Notes under the pieces: model-generated
What the model was told of the DNA's origin: nothing
What the model saw: only the letters and a program-made list of their open reading frames with translations
The model's database searches: none
Translations under genes and position numbers: made by a program
In this document: one piece after another, positions 13,201-22,599 of the stretch
Numbering within the stretch: the first letter of the stretch is position 1
Layout: each line of letters starts with the position of its first letter
NCBI GenBank assembly: GCA_030762175.1
Contig: CM060830.1
Span: 44,442,501-44,506,500, forward strand
Direction: 5' to 3'
From: Metallyticus violacea
Lineage: Eukaryota; Arthropoda; Insecta; Mantodea; Metallyticidae
Length of the DNA stretch: 64,000 nt

Positions 13201-15840
13201 CTATAAAAATGTATTTGGTTAAATATTTATTATTTTAGAACTCATTATGACATTCCAAGAAAGAAAACTGCATCTGAATATGATAAATATAAGCTGAGTT
13301 TTGCTTATTTTTGCAGTTTTTTACTATATTTCATTGTGAAAATTCCTGTTATTTAAAACTATATTTATTAAAACATGAGTTACAGATGCTTATAGCTGTC
13401 ACTTTCAGATGCGATGCCAGTTGAACATCAATCTGCAAGTAGTGCAATGCAAATATTGTTGATTATTTATGCAGCATTTTAAAACACCTGGCTTCACGCT
13501 ATTAATTCCAGAGTAGCTGGATATCTGGAACAAAACCGCATCAGTTTGAACAGCAAAAATACAAAGATAACATTCAAGGTAGTAATAGGGTTGTGGGCAT
13601 ACGACATACTGGTTCCTCTAGCTCACCCAAATAAAGTCCTTTTAGGGGGGGGGGAAGTCAATTATGGACATTCATTGCAGTGTAAGAGATATATTTGCCC
13701 CCCCCCCCTGTCCACCCCAAACCCCAGCTATTCATATTTTATCCACAGTTGGACTTTAAGCATTTACATGATTTCTACTTTTTTGTGGTTCTAAACAATT
13801 TTTATAGCAGGAGCATTTGAAGATCTCACAATTCTATAAAAGTGACTTCTGAAAAATAAATATGAATCAAAAGAATCTGCGAACCCTTTGAAAAGTGAGT
13901 GTCCTAAATTGTAAGTGCACATTGCTGTGACAATAAGTGCACTTAGAGAATATTTTCTATTAATAATCTCCATCTTAATTTTTGTTCTTCAGTATATATC
14001 TGAAAGGATCTGGCTTCTGCTATAGGTTTCACAGAAGTTGAAAACTTTTCCACATTTAAATAACATTAATAAACACTCCTGAAAAACAATAAAGGAATCC
14101 TCTTTCACGATATCATTCTTATCAATAGAACAACGACCCCACCCTCTTTGGGGCTTATGGAATCATCCAGTGTTTCAAATGATTTGTTTTGCATTATTTA
14201 CAGGGATCGTCTTCATCTTTTTCTTTGCTTTCACCTACATTTGGAATAGCATTCAATGCCAATCTTGTACTGAAACCTTATTTCTGTAGACGTAAATCCT
14301 GTGGTTGTACTTGGTTTTCTGCATCCATTGCAATTTCTTCTTTGTCAAAAATTATTTCACAAAATTGAAAAACTTTATTTGCCTGCTTTCATCAATTGTT
14401 TCTCATACTATTTTCCTTCTTAGGCATGCAGTTTGATCTTTCTCCTTTTTCATATTCAGTTTTTTCTTTATTGGAGCTCTTTAGGTATAATGAAGGGATA
14501 GCTGTTGACTTTAAAGTACATTTGGTTTTCATGTCAAGAAATCTGCTTTTATAAATGTTCAATAAATCATAGTTGTTTTCAGTAAAATGTAATGGACAAA
14601 CAACTGATGTAGTACTATGAATGAAATTCTATCTATTATTCGCTTTAACCAGGCTAAATATCATGCCAGAGACTTATCCATTTTAGTAAATTCATTAAAA
14701 AAGGGTTTCCTTCATTTTTCTGTTGATGTGATTACTACAGTGGAACACTACACACAGAGGCAAGATGTAAGGAACAAAATTTCAGCTAATACTGTTTTGT
14801 AAATGTACTTATTGCTCACCAGTAGTTAAATAATTGCAATTAAAGTAAAGCTATTTACAGTTCAGTACTCTTGAGGCACCAATTAATATCCTTAGAGTAG
14901 CATAATTAATGCACAACAGTGAATAAACACTGCAGAAATTTACACTACATTGTAACAGTGCCCACTGGCTATCATTGTAATACTGCAACTGAACCACACA
15001 GCTTCTGATGATGTTGCTGGCTGTAGATAAGAAAACATAATACAAGCAAGATTGCTCAAAAACCATAGGAGATATTGCTTCCAGCCTTTTTATTTGGGGG
15101 GGGGGGGGTAAGGCATTTAAGATATTTTATTATAAGATTAAAATGGTAATGATTTTTATCCACAAAAAAAACTATAACTTTTATTAATTTCCTGGCTAAG
15201 ACTAATATTTTCCTTCTCTTTTCTTGTAACTGTTACAGATTTTGTGAATGACAATGCAGGTTATGAGCTCTTCACAGACCTGTGCCTAGCTGACTTCCTC
15301 TGCACCTTCTCTCTAGCCGATAAGATCCGTTTTCATCTAAAGGCTCTGCCATGGTTCATATCAGACACTATGCAACATGATTTTTATTGGGTGCTAAATA
15401 CATTAACAAACCAAGGCAACAAGACTCAAAGCCTACCAATGCTTGTGTCTCGCTGGAATAATTATCTTGAGACAGGAAAGTGGACAATTCACACAGAAAA
15501 CTTCTGGACACTCCCATTTGATTATAGTGAGATGAAAACTAGGGACCCTGATCTTTATAATATGTTTTCAGAAGCAACGCTTGTGATTTTCAAAGGTGAT
15601 CTTAATTATCGTAAACTAGTGTGTGAAACTAATTGGCCTCCTATTGAGAGTTTCACCAAGGCTCTTAAAGGTTTTCATCCTGCACCACTGGTGGCTCTGC
15701 GCACTTTAAAAGCAGATCTCATTTGTGGCTTGAGGCCTGGACAAGCAGAAATAGTTGCAGCTAAGTCTGAAAACTGGCTAACTGCAGGAGACTATGCTGT
15801 CATTCAGTATGATGGAAAATGGCACTCACATGAAGTATAA
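1148..15840 (+). CDS. ARMT1: ARMT1 damage-control phosphatase (DUF89), complete six-exon gene
   Basis: Exons 1148-1218, 2237-2342, 2505-2740, 7089-7251, 12173-12347 and 15239-15840 join to 1353 bases: 450 codons plus TAA. Every junction has AG/GT and matching phase. The human protein is about 441 residues. Family hallmarks appear in order: SFAYTTIKDRLP (about 25-36), SKLRNEL, the MKGFDPF insert region, VTLWGNQYDLS, the metal-site motif DNAGYE (Asp255, Asn256), PWFISD (Asp293), FKGDLNYRKL and the C-terminal GFHPAPL, RTLKA and GLRPGQ segments. DUF89 proteins are Mn/Ni/Co-dependent phosphatases that remove damaged or unwanted phosphometabolites; the human enzyme was also reported as a PCNA carboxyl methyltransferase. 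All visible catalytic residues are kept. The ATG at 1148 has an in-frame TAA 12 bases upstream, supporting it as the start. Introns hold SINEs, LINE, PLE and hAT relics. Confidence 0.93.
2237..2342 (+). CDS. ARMT1: ARMT1 exon 2
   Basis: Acceptor ttaacag|G, donor CAT|gtaagt. It encodes SFAYTTIKDRLPVTLTKVID and onward to KDHSH. The first base completes the Arg codon from exon 1; the end is in phase 0. Confidence 0.93.
2505..2740 (+). CDS. ARMT1: ARMT1 exon 3
   Basis: Acceptor tttgacag|GAG, donor TAAG|gtgtgt. It encodes ETREELKSVIGCLSKLRNEL through WYNTSWLYAECYFYRKMHEF, the alpha-helical N-terminal region of ARMT1. Confidence 0.93.
3555..3835 (+). mobile_element. tRNA-derived SINE, family 1, diverged copy
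   Basis: It matches the copies at 7993 and 17005 along its whole length: tRNA-like head (ggtggtcttgtggtaacca, gattgcaggtttaaccc), the middle 'aaaaatcctaaatatggc', the 'caagcctgaaag..aggcctctgag' block, the end 'gatgacctgagatgttaaag', and an 'ataaataaaac' tail. It is the most diverged of the three. It lies in ARMT1 intron 3. Confidence 0.75.
3955..4205 (-). mobile_element. Penelope-like element relic (3' end with degenerate hammerhead)
   Basis: Plus-strand text 'ttctgctctggtgaaac' through 'gatccttatgtttgtagatg' and 'tactggtccctgtac' matches the 3' part of the PLE copies at 35519 and 61433, the GIY-YIG C-terminal coding end. The outer end has a degenerate hammerhead on the minus strand: CCGAAGA (one change from CUGAAGA), stem II GGAGAU/AUCUUU, GAAA, then the palindrome UCGGUACCGA. 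Confidence 0.6.
4340..5300 (-). mobile_element. Non-LTR retrotransposon 3' part (RT palm/thumb), decayed
   Basis: The minus strand reads IPGLYANDLMVAS, then KWNIKVNQEKTNYLGI, then a C-terminal stretch with ERTMKYWFRIQQLP. This is the order seen in LINE reverse transcriptases (catalytic box, 'KW.lkvN..KT', then 'kYW.rl'). The catalytic Y-x-D-D is changed to YAND. Stops and frameshifts separate the pieces, so it is dead. A related copy is at 45860-46560. Confidence 0.65.
5340..6240 (-). mobile_element. hAT-like transposase relic
   Basis: Broken minus-strand frames read, in order, NHFTIAQFMNDALKRPERGN, LISDAAAYSYELL, GLNRVAEVSGKVF, ILKDVQSKLEYAPLKYAK and CPEEIPPELVSAYKY. This resembles the ordered motifs of a TTF/CGGBP1-associated hAT-like transposase group (SDAApYm, HglnRvaE, dimerisation tail). 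Many stops and shifts. The family call is from memory of the motif order. Confidence 0.45.
7089..7251 (+). CDS. ARMT1: ARMT1 exon 4
   Basis: Acceptor acatttag|C, donor CAG|gtaaca. It encodes TTMKGFDPFHKQKQQALYEA through KEELLRFIQ. The leading C completes a split Ser codon from exon 3. It matches the variable linker helix of ARMT1. Confidence 0.92.
7993..8292 (+). mobile_element. tRNA-derived SINE, family 1, with target-site duplication
   Basis: About 300 bp. An A box (tggtgtagtgg, 8003-8013) and a B box (ggattcgaacc, 8046-8056) give a tRNA-like pol III head. A non-tRNA body follows, ending 'gatgacctgagatgttaaag', with an (aat)n tail. It is flanked by the 10-bp repeat attgctatag at 7983-7992 and 8293-8302. 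It lies in ARMT1 intron 4. Confidence 0.9.
9640..9900 (+). mobile_element. tRNA-derived SINE, family 2
   Basis: A tRNA-like head with 'gagtgggaggtctagggttt' (B-box-like), then 'ccaggttttcctcagtc', then 'ttaggcctggaatgtttcct' and an A/T-rich (aataat)n tail. It matches the minus-strand copy at 21925-22140 and the fragment at 50495-50640. Confidence 0.75.
10200..12100. other. ARMT1 intron 4, no recognised feature
   Basis: AT-rich sequence with a short G run at 10639-10650. Short open frames here have no recognisable family features and no matching splice phase. I see nothing further. Confidence 0.5.
12173..12347 (+). CDS. ARMT1: ARMT1 exon 5
   Basis: Acceptor cttctgcag|GTA, donor TTG|gtaagt. 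It encodes VTLWGNQYDLSRPIGSTVTI through GNILV, ending with one base of the split Asp codon. It matches the 'isLWGNk.DLS' block that precedes the metal-binding domain. Confidence 0.93.
12360..15230. other. ARMT1 intron 5, no supported gene
   Basis: Contains homopolymer tracts (G run about 13647-13656, C run about 13699-13707, G run about 15097-15108). A faint minus-strand coding-like trace is present at about 14150-14520 but no family could be assigned. Nothing else is supported. Confidence 0.5.
15239..15840 (+). CDS. ARMT1: ARMT1 exon 6 (catalytic C-terminal domain and stop)
   Basis: Acceptor tgttacag|AT; the two first bases complete an Asp codon. It encodes 199 residues carrying the metal-site DNAGYE, PWFISD, FKGDLNYRKL and HPAPLVALRTLKA motifs, and ends WHSHEV-TAA. 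It is the best conserved part of the protein and the longest exon of the gene. Confidence 0.96.
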
Positions 15841-16009
15841 ACATATCTGTGGTAACTTAGTTCAAATTATTTGCTCAGGAGAGAAAAATACTTAAGGTCT
15901 TTCATTTATTGTATGCATCAGTTCTCTGCACTGTTACTACTTGTTTTTTTTTTCTTTCCTTTAATGAAACTTATACTTTGTCACTTGGTTTCCTGTACTG
16001 TTTTTGCAT

Positions 16010-16015
16010 AATAAA
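16010..16015 (+). terminator. ARMT1: Candidate polyadenylation signal of ARMT1
   Basis: AATAAA lies 170 bases after the ARMT1 stop in an AT-rich stretch. It is the first canonical hexamer downstream of the stop. Confidence 0.5.
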
Positions 16016-16089
16016 CATGGGCATACTATGCTTTCTTTACACCACTTCACTTCATCAAAGCTCTTTTACATAAAACTGTATAGAGATTT

Positions 16090-17004
16090 GACAACAGTTT
16101 TCAGGCCAGATCTGTCCTGCATGCACACTCTAACATGCCAGTCCATGTCCTTTTCTTCCAGATTGCTGCAGATATTGTCTTCCCAAGTAACCTGTGATTA
16201 CCTACAGAGCCTTTGAACCTAAAGCCTTGGCTTCCAAGGCTGTCCATGAAGGTTTAGTTTCATCCATTCTGATAACATGTCCATACCAATAAAGATGGTC
16301 TCCATAATCCACAACTTTTTATGGTAAGACATTAAGTGTGAACCTAATGGTCTGGTTGAGCAGTGCACACAACGTTCCTCCATGTCTTATCCTCAATTCT
16401 TGGAAATAATGCATCTCTATAGCTTGCAGTCTGCTCTTGTGCTGCCTGAATGAAGCCCATTACTTGCAGCTATATACCAATGTTAGTGCTTACATCAGTT
16501 TGTATACAGCCAACTTGATCTTCTTGAAGATCAACCGCTTTTAATCACATGACAGAGATATTCAAATGCAGCAGTCCTGATGTGCAGCTCTGCATCAACT
16601 CATCCATCTTCACTGATCAAAGTCCCAAGGTACTTTGTATTTGTTACTTTAAAGTCTGTACCTGCTGAATGGATTTAATAGTGTGGTGCACAGGTCTTTA
16701 TGAGATCACTATTGTCATTCTCAGTGTTAATATCTATTTTATCCTTATCCCACACATCAAGGCTGATTGGAGACATTATTGTGATGTTACTATTAGTTGA
16801 TCATAGTTTTATCTGTCTGAGGGTCTTGATTACTATTGCCAAAACTCACACACTATGCTTCATTGAGCTATCCCTCAGCTTCTCTTTTGAAAGGCATCTC
16901 TGTTATTCTTAAATAAACTTTCCCCAGTGTGCTCAGGAATGAGATTCCCCTGTAATTCTGGCATTCTTGATTATAACCTTTCTTAAAAACAGGAATGATG
17001 TTTG
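16090..17004 (-). mobile_element. Degenerate non-LTR retrotransposon, split by a SINE
   Basis: Minus-strand frames read IIPVFKKGYNQECQNYRGIS and FLSTLGKVYL (the classic RT 'vpvfKKG....NYRgIsLls..gKvy' block) at 16890-16995. Towards 16100-16330 they read HLYWYGHVIRMDET, typical of a LINE C-terminus. The frame is broken. The LINE sequence resumes at 17296 on the far side of the SINE. Confidence 0.65.
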
Positions 17005-17295
17005 TTGGTCCTGGTGGTGTAGTGTTACCATACTTGCCCCCTAAACCCAAGATCGCAGGTTGGAACCCTGCCAGGATCGATGGATTTTTTCGGGCGTAAA
17101 AATCCTAAGTATGGCTTCCTTCGGAAGGGGTGGGTCCCGTGTCGTACATTTACGGCATGAAAAAGAACCTCAAGCCTGAAAGAGAGGCCTCTGAGCAAAA
17201 TTTGTCGGCCGTTTCACGCCCTGAGTTGAATGGGACGCTGATGACCTGAGCTGTTAAAGAGCATCCATAAATAAATCAATCAAAAAAAAAAAGAA
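17005..17295 (+). mobile_element. tRNA-derived SINE, family 1, inserted in a LINE
   Basis: Full-length family-1 SINE with A and B boxes, the 'cttccttcggaagg' block and an A-rich tail. It is flanked by the 14-bp duplication aggaatgatgtttg at 16991-17004 and 17296-17309. A 15-bp deletion relative to the 7993 copy follows 'tcggaagg'. Confidence 0.9.
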
Positions 17296-17309
17296 AGGAA
17301 TGATGTTTG

Positions 17310-18120
17310 CACCAAAGAATCTGTTTTTATAGTTTAAACATGTTTTTCAGCTTCTCAATCAATTTATACAAATTCTATAATTGTAAACCATTGTTTCCAT
17401 ATTGCTCTGAAAGCCTTCAATGGATCTGGCCTCTGGCAAAACTTCTGACTGAAGAAAAAGATCACTGCTTGCTGGCACAAACAGAAAACAATCATATTGA
17501 TTGTGTACCTTAATTATAAACAGCAGATTTTCATAACATGCATGCATGCATAGAAAGCCACCTCAAAATTAAAACAATAATGTGAAAATTATTGGCTCAC
17601 CATCATTTTTATCTTCTTGCCTAAAGGCATCAGGAATCCTTAGCAATTTAAATAATGATGTTTTATTTTTTCTTGTTCTGTTTTTCTCCTTAATTAGTGA
17701 TAAAATACTATTATCTTTCTATTCTGTGATACTATCAGTTATACTTCTCTTAAAAAAATGCAATATTCCATGACACTTATTTTCTAATTTAAAAACAAAT
17801 TACTCAACACTTCTTGCCTCTCATTAATCTTGGAAGACATTTTAAGGTTTTGCCATATTTTCTAATACTTTCCTATTTGTACATGCAGACTTAATTCTTT
17901 TCAAATGATATATTTTATGATGCTTATCAGGTAATGAATAAACTATGGTTGTGCTATATATTTAAGAAAATTTAAACTTTGCAAATGATAAAATATTGTA
18001 TGAGTTGTAATCTTTCTGAATTTACTCAGTTCTCCATTCATGTTAGTCACAAAACATTTATCCATAAAGATACAATCCAGAATATTAGAATGTAAGTTTT
18101 TAAATACAGTAGAACTCCTC
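17310..18120. other. Intergenic, no recognised feature
   Basis: AT-rich. The open frame at 17582-17773 is a low-complexity Leu/Ser/Phe-rich shadow. I see nothing further. Confidence 0.4.
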
Positions 18121-19303
18121 TGAGGGGCATTCTAAAGGTCTTTGGCCTGACCAAGAAAACCAAAAATTAAAAGTTTTTTTTTTTTATTAACATAGTCCCT
18201 TGTATATCAATACATTTAATCCAATAACTTTCCAACTTTTTAATACCCTCAGTAAGTTCAATTGTGAAAAATAAGCATTTGTCTCAGCTTCAACCTCATC
18301 ATTTGATGCAAATCTTTGTCCACCCAGCCATTTCTTCAGGTTTGGGAACAAAAAGTAATTGCTGGGAGCCAAATTTAGCAAGTATGATGGATGCAGAAGC
18401 ACTTGGAAGCAAAGGTCATGCAGCTTTGCAGCAACAATCCCATATGTGTGTGAAGGTGCATTATCGTGATTAAAGAGTACTTTCTTTTTTACAAGGTGTG
18501 AGACATTTAACCTGAATACCATCCTTAACTTGGTTCAGTAGTGAAGCATAATACTCCCCGGTGATGATTCTGGTTTTCTGAAGATAGTCTACAAACACCA
18601 CACCATGAGAATCCCAGAAAACCATAGCCATAACTTTTCCTGCTTATGGAACCGTTTTTACTTTCTTTGGTTCTTTTTCATCTCTTGTCACCCACTGTTC
18701 GGATCCTTCATCTCTGGCATGTAGTGATGAATCCATGTTTCATCTACTATTATGAAACACTGGAGAAACTAACTGAAATTGCTTTTAAACAAGTGTAAAC
18801 ACTCTTGCCAAATGTTCATTTGAATGCATTTTTGGTCCATTGTTAACAAACATGGCACCCATAGAGCAAAAAGCTTCCTCATATCTAAAACTTTATGTAA
18901 AATGTAGTGAACATGGCCTATCAAGGTCTTTGCAGTGTCAACCAATTCGCATACTTTCAGGTGGAAATCATTGAGTATGGCATTGTGAATTTTGTCCAGT
19001 CTCGTCTGTTATAGTAGCTTTGGGATGCCCTGAGGAAAAGAATCCTTTAATGTGAAATCTAACTCCTTTTTTATTTCTGTTGGGGTTAAACTCTTCAAAA
19101 CAAAGTACTTTATCACAGCTCATATTTCAGTTTTATCCGTTTTGTAGAAAATGTTAATGTTTGTTTACACAATCATCACCAACAAGTGATTACACTTAGC
19201 AGTCAGACACTTTACAGTGCGCCATGTAAAGGGTGATATCATAGTAAAATGACATCTTCATGATATCTCTGAATCAAGCCAAGACCTTTTAGAACACCCC
19301 TCA
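18121..19303 (-). mobile_element. mariner transposon with both terminal inverted repeats, inactivated
   Basis: 1183 bp bounded by inverted repeats starting 'tgaggggcattctaaagg' (18121) and 'tgaggggtgttctaaaagg' (minus strand from 19303). The right side abuts TA; the left TA is mutated. The minus strand carries transposase segments GKVMAMVFWDSHGVVFVDYL, KKKVLFNHDNAPSHT (catalytic Asp) and NLAPSNYFLFPNLKKWLGG (the third catalytic Asp is Asn here). Several stops and frameshifts lie between them. Confidence 0.88.
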
Positions 19304-20019
19304 TATTTATTATTGTTACATGACATTTTTATCTAAAATGGAAGATTTGTACGTTAAATTCAGTTTTAGCAAAATGTACATGTTTTCTTTAAATCTTTGC
19401 CAGTATGAACATAAATTGTACCAAAATCTTTGTCATTATCAACATAAATGGTACCAAAATACACTATTTGCATGACAATAATAACAGAAACTGACACCTA
19501 CTTCAATTAAATAATTTTTCTATGTCATAAATGCTGTAGACCAAGATTGCAATAACCTAACATTTACACTTCAAAGTCACAATATCTGCAAAACAAATAT
19601 TTACTTAACTTTCAATCTGCCTCTTTTTAAAAATAATCAAAGATGTTAGTTTGCTTTTTAGCACTGTTGCATTTTAAACTCAAAATGCTTATCATAATTC
19701 ATTTACTCTATAATAGAGTTATCCACTTTAAATTATGTTATATACCTATGAGCAATGTTTACACTGGCAACAGCTTCGTTGAAAATGGGTAATTTATTTC
19801 TTCATATCACCATTAACACCATCATTCTGCTTCATTTGAACTTTGCAGATATGCTACATACTATTATTGACCACCAAACATCAAAACTAACTGATGCTAT
19901 GCCGCTAAAGTGCAAACATAGCCAATGTATATGGAAGTGAAACAGCATTGATTTAAGTGCTATAAATTGTCTGTCTTTGAATTTGCTTGATATGAATGTT
20001 CTTTATACCTGGCAAGTGA

Positions 20020-20061
<42 letters not shown>

Positions 20062-20071
20062 GTTGTTGTTA
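20020..20071. repeat. (ATT)n microsatellite running into (GTT)n
   Basis: Fourteen or more uninterrupted 'tta/att' units followed by 'gttgttgtt'. Confidence 0.95.
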
Positions 20072-20312
20072 ATATCCATCATTGTGCATTTTAAAAAGCA
20101 TTAGACTTAAGACCTGCTTTAACACTTTCTGTTGATAGTATACACTGAAGATTGTAGAAAAAGATTAGTGTATGATTAATATACCTGGTCAGTCATCAAA
20201 TTTTATCTGTGCAAAGAAGGGTATTTTCAGTTTGTATGACTCTCTATTCAGAGCAGAAACTGTCAAAATATACTTCACTTTAGTCATTAGCTTAAATCTT
20301 TCTTTATTGTAA

Positions 20313-20438
20313 GGAATTACGAGATCGAATGCACAACTTGCACAGTCACCAGAAAAGCTTAAAGATAAAATGTCACAGTTGTTAGCTGAGAGAGAAATTA
20401 GAGAACTTAATTTATCTCATAAGATGCTAAAGCACTAA
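20313..20438 (+). pseudogene. Possible orphan exon or gene fragment with a Nuf2-like SPEKLK motif
   Basis: Behind an acceptor-like 'tctttattgtaag', one frame reads 41 codons rich in Gln/Lys/Glu, including AQLAQSPEKLKDKMSQL, before TAA. The string 'v.SPEKLK' is a conserved exon motif of the kinetochore coiled-coil protein Nuf2. No other Nuf2 exons are visible nearby, so this may be a stray fragment or chance. Confidence 0.25.
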
Positions 20439-21619
20439 AGAAAAAATTGAACTTAACTAGTGCTAAATATGCATGACTTTTGTAGCTGTGATATTTAATA
20501 TTTTTATGCAAGCATAAAATCATTATTTATCATTTAAAGTTTGTCAATCACAATTTACTTTCCATACGATGAAAATACATCTGCAAATTTGTATTATTGT
20601 ACCAACTGCGATTAATTCAGCATTATCAGTAATTTTTAGTTTTAGACCCTGATTATTGGTGCACTTCTAAAAGCAAGAGTTTTCACTGAGAAACAGTAAA
20701 GCTGTCACAGTCCATATTATTTATTTCTTAGATTTTGGTGTGAAATGTTATTATGGTTGTTACAATAATAAATTAATTTTTCCTTGAAACTATTAAGTAA
20801 TATCTCTTTATATTTACACATTAAATGTATGTTGAGTATCTCAAATCAGAAAATACTTTGGACCATAAGTTTTTTGAATATAGAAATTTTGTTTGTACCT
20901 ATGATGTATTGTAGAATAGGGCATAGTATAAACAAAAAACTAATAGCATATTAATTAACATAGTGATATTTTATGGCATGCTGGCAAAATAAAGTAGCTT
21001 AACATTGTAAGCTGATCTGGCAAATATATATCTTTGTGGATATTCCTTGGATATGCTGATTAAATGTTTTAGGTTGTATTGAATGAAACCCATCTCATGA
21101 GCTCAGATGTAGAATTTGCTCTTACAATATGGTGTCAGCACTGAAAAAATATTAGATTTTGGAGATTTTTGGATAACAGATGCTCCACATATAGTATTAA
21201 AAGACTTGGAAAATAACAATATGTTATGCAGAAACTACAGCACCTATAATAAATAGCTTGCTCTGGAATACTTAAGGATAGCTTTTTTGTGATTCTCTTC
21301 TATACTTCAACTACGTTTTCTGTAACATTTCTATCCAGAATGTAATATTTCTATTTAATGTTAATAAAAACAAATATTCCTCTTTGATTGCCTTTAATGT
21401 TATTTATCCTTCCGAAAAGAACCTTTGGTTATTTTTTTAATGTTGGTATTACTGTTTTTATACTATCTTGTTTCACATATCGTGTTTATAAGGTCCAAGG
21501 ATAATGCAAATTACAATCTTGGTCTCTTAATATTCGCCTTTTGTACAGCAGAAACATTTTACTACTACTGGGCCCTCCATGGTTTTGTCACCTGTTTCAC
21601 AGTAGCTGGCAAATCAGCA

Positions 21620-21860
21620 TTTAGAGCAGTAACTCCTGATCAAATGGATTACAACTACAATGAAACTAAGCACATGCCTTATGACAGGAAATAGAAATGT
21701 TGTCCTGCAACCACATTTCCAACATCTCCCGTCATAAGATATATGCTTGTTTTCATTGTAATTATAATATAATTGCAAGAGCTTGAATCCGCTTTGCCAG
21801 GAGTTACTGCTCTGACCTCCCAGTTGCCATAAAGTGAGTTTTGAATGCTGATTAACACCG
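21620..21860. repeat. Imperfect foldback (inverted repeat)
   Basis: Left arm 'agagcagtaactcctg' to 'ccttatgacagg' (about 21626-21690) pairs imperfectly with the right arm 'cccgtcataag' to 'caggagttactgctct' (about 21727-21814). It may be a MITE or an inverted duplicate. The two open frames over it (21425-21694 plus, 21679-21894 minus) are shadows of the two arms. Confidence 0.55.
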
Positions 21861-21924
21861 TTTTTACTACTAATACACCACAGGCAATGAACACTGGTGA
21901 TACATGAAATTAAATATTTGGTAA

Positions 21925-22140
21925 AGTTTTTTTTAAGGAAGGAAACTTTCCAGCCCTAAGTTTAGGGTACCTTCCAGCACTTGCCAGTTATGAGGACTGA
22001 GGAAAACCTGGAAAATACTTCAGTACCGTCTTAGACTTCAGGACTGTCTTAGTCCTGGCAGGATTTGAACCTCAGACCTCCCACTCATGAGTCCCTTAAT
22101 GACATTGGCTACCTGTGGTGGCCCATAAAATGGGTGATAA
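21925..22140 (-). mobile_element. tRNA-derived SINE, family 2
   Basis: On the minus strand: 'gggccaccacaggtagcc', 'gagtgggaggtctgaggttc' (B box), 'ccaggttttcctcagtcc', 'accctaaacttagggctgg' and a T/A tail. It is homologous to the copy at 9640-9900. Confidence 0.78.
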
Positions 22141-22599
22141 AACAATGACATAATAGAAGAATTATTTGTAATGCACTGACAAGTACTTTTGTTAGTATAT
22201 TCCTTATAATAACAATGAAGTCCCTGTCATAAAATAGGTAATCGTGCCCTCCCAGGGGTACAATTCTGAAATTATTATTTTTTTATTTATTTATTACCTT
22301 CCTTTCTCTCCCCCTTCCTCTCAGTTATTTGCGATAGATAAAAATTTTGACAATAAAAGCATGGAATGAGAGAATAAAGCAGAAATTTTTATACAGAATT
22401 ATAAATTAAATATCTTATAATAGTCTTAAATCCACTTGAAAATAAGAAAGAAAAGAGAGTGGAAGAAAAGGAAGAGAGACATGAGGAATTTTGCAAAATT
22501 ATTGAAATAAAGGTAATATAATTATTGCATTTTCATTCCATTAAAAATTGCATCACCAGGCAAACATGAAAAATTTAGTAAAAAGTTAATTTATTTTTA

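Noticed and set aside
14150..14520. Possible THAP-domain (P-element-like) remnant on the minus strand
   Set aside because: One short stretch resembling 'LKSTAIPSLYL' is not enough, and the zinc-binding residues are not visible.
10636..15110. G and C homopolymer runs as possible G-quadruplex control elements
   Set aside because: Single runs without the four-tract spacing needed; most likely replication-slippage tracts.
21425..21694. 89-codon frame with a hydrophobic N-terminus, possible small membrane protein
   Set aside because: Its C-terminal part lies in a foldback arm and no splice or family support was seen.
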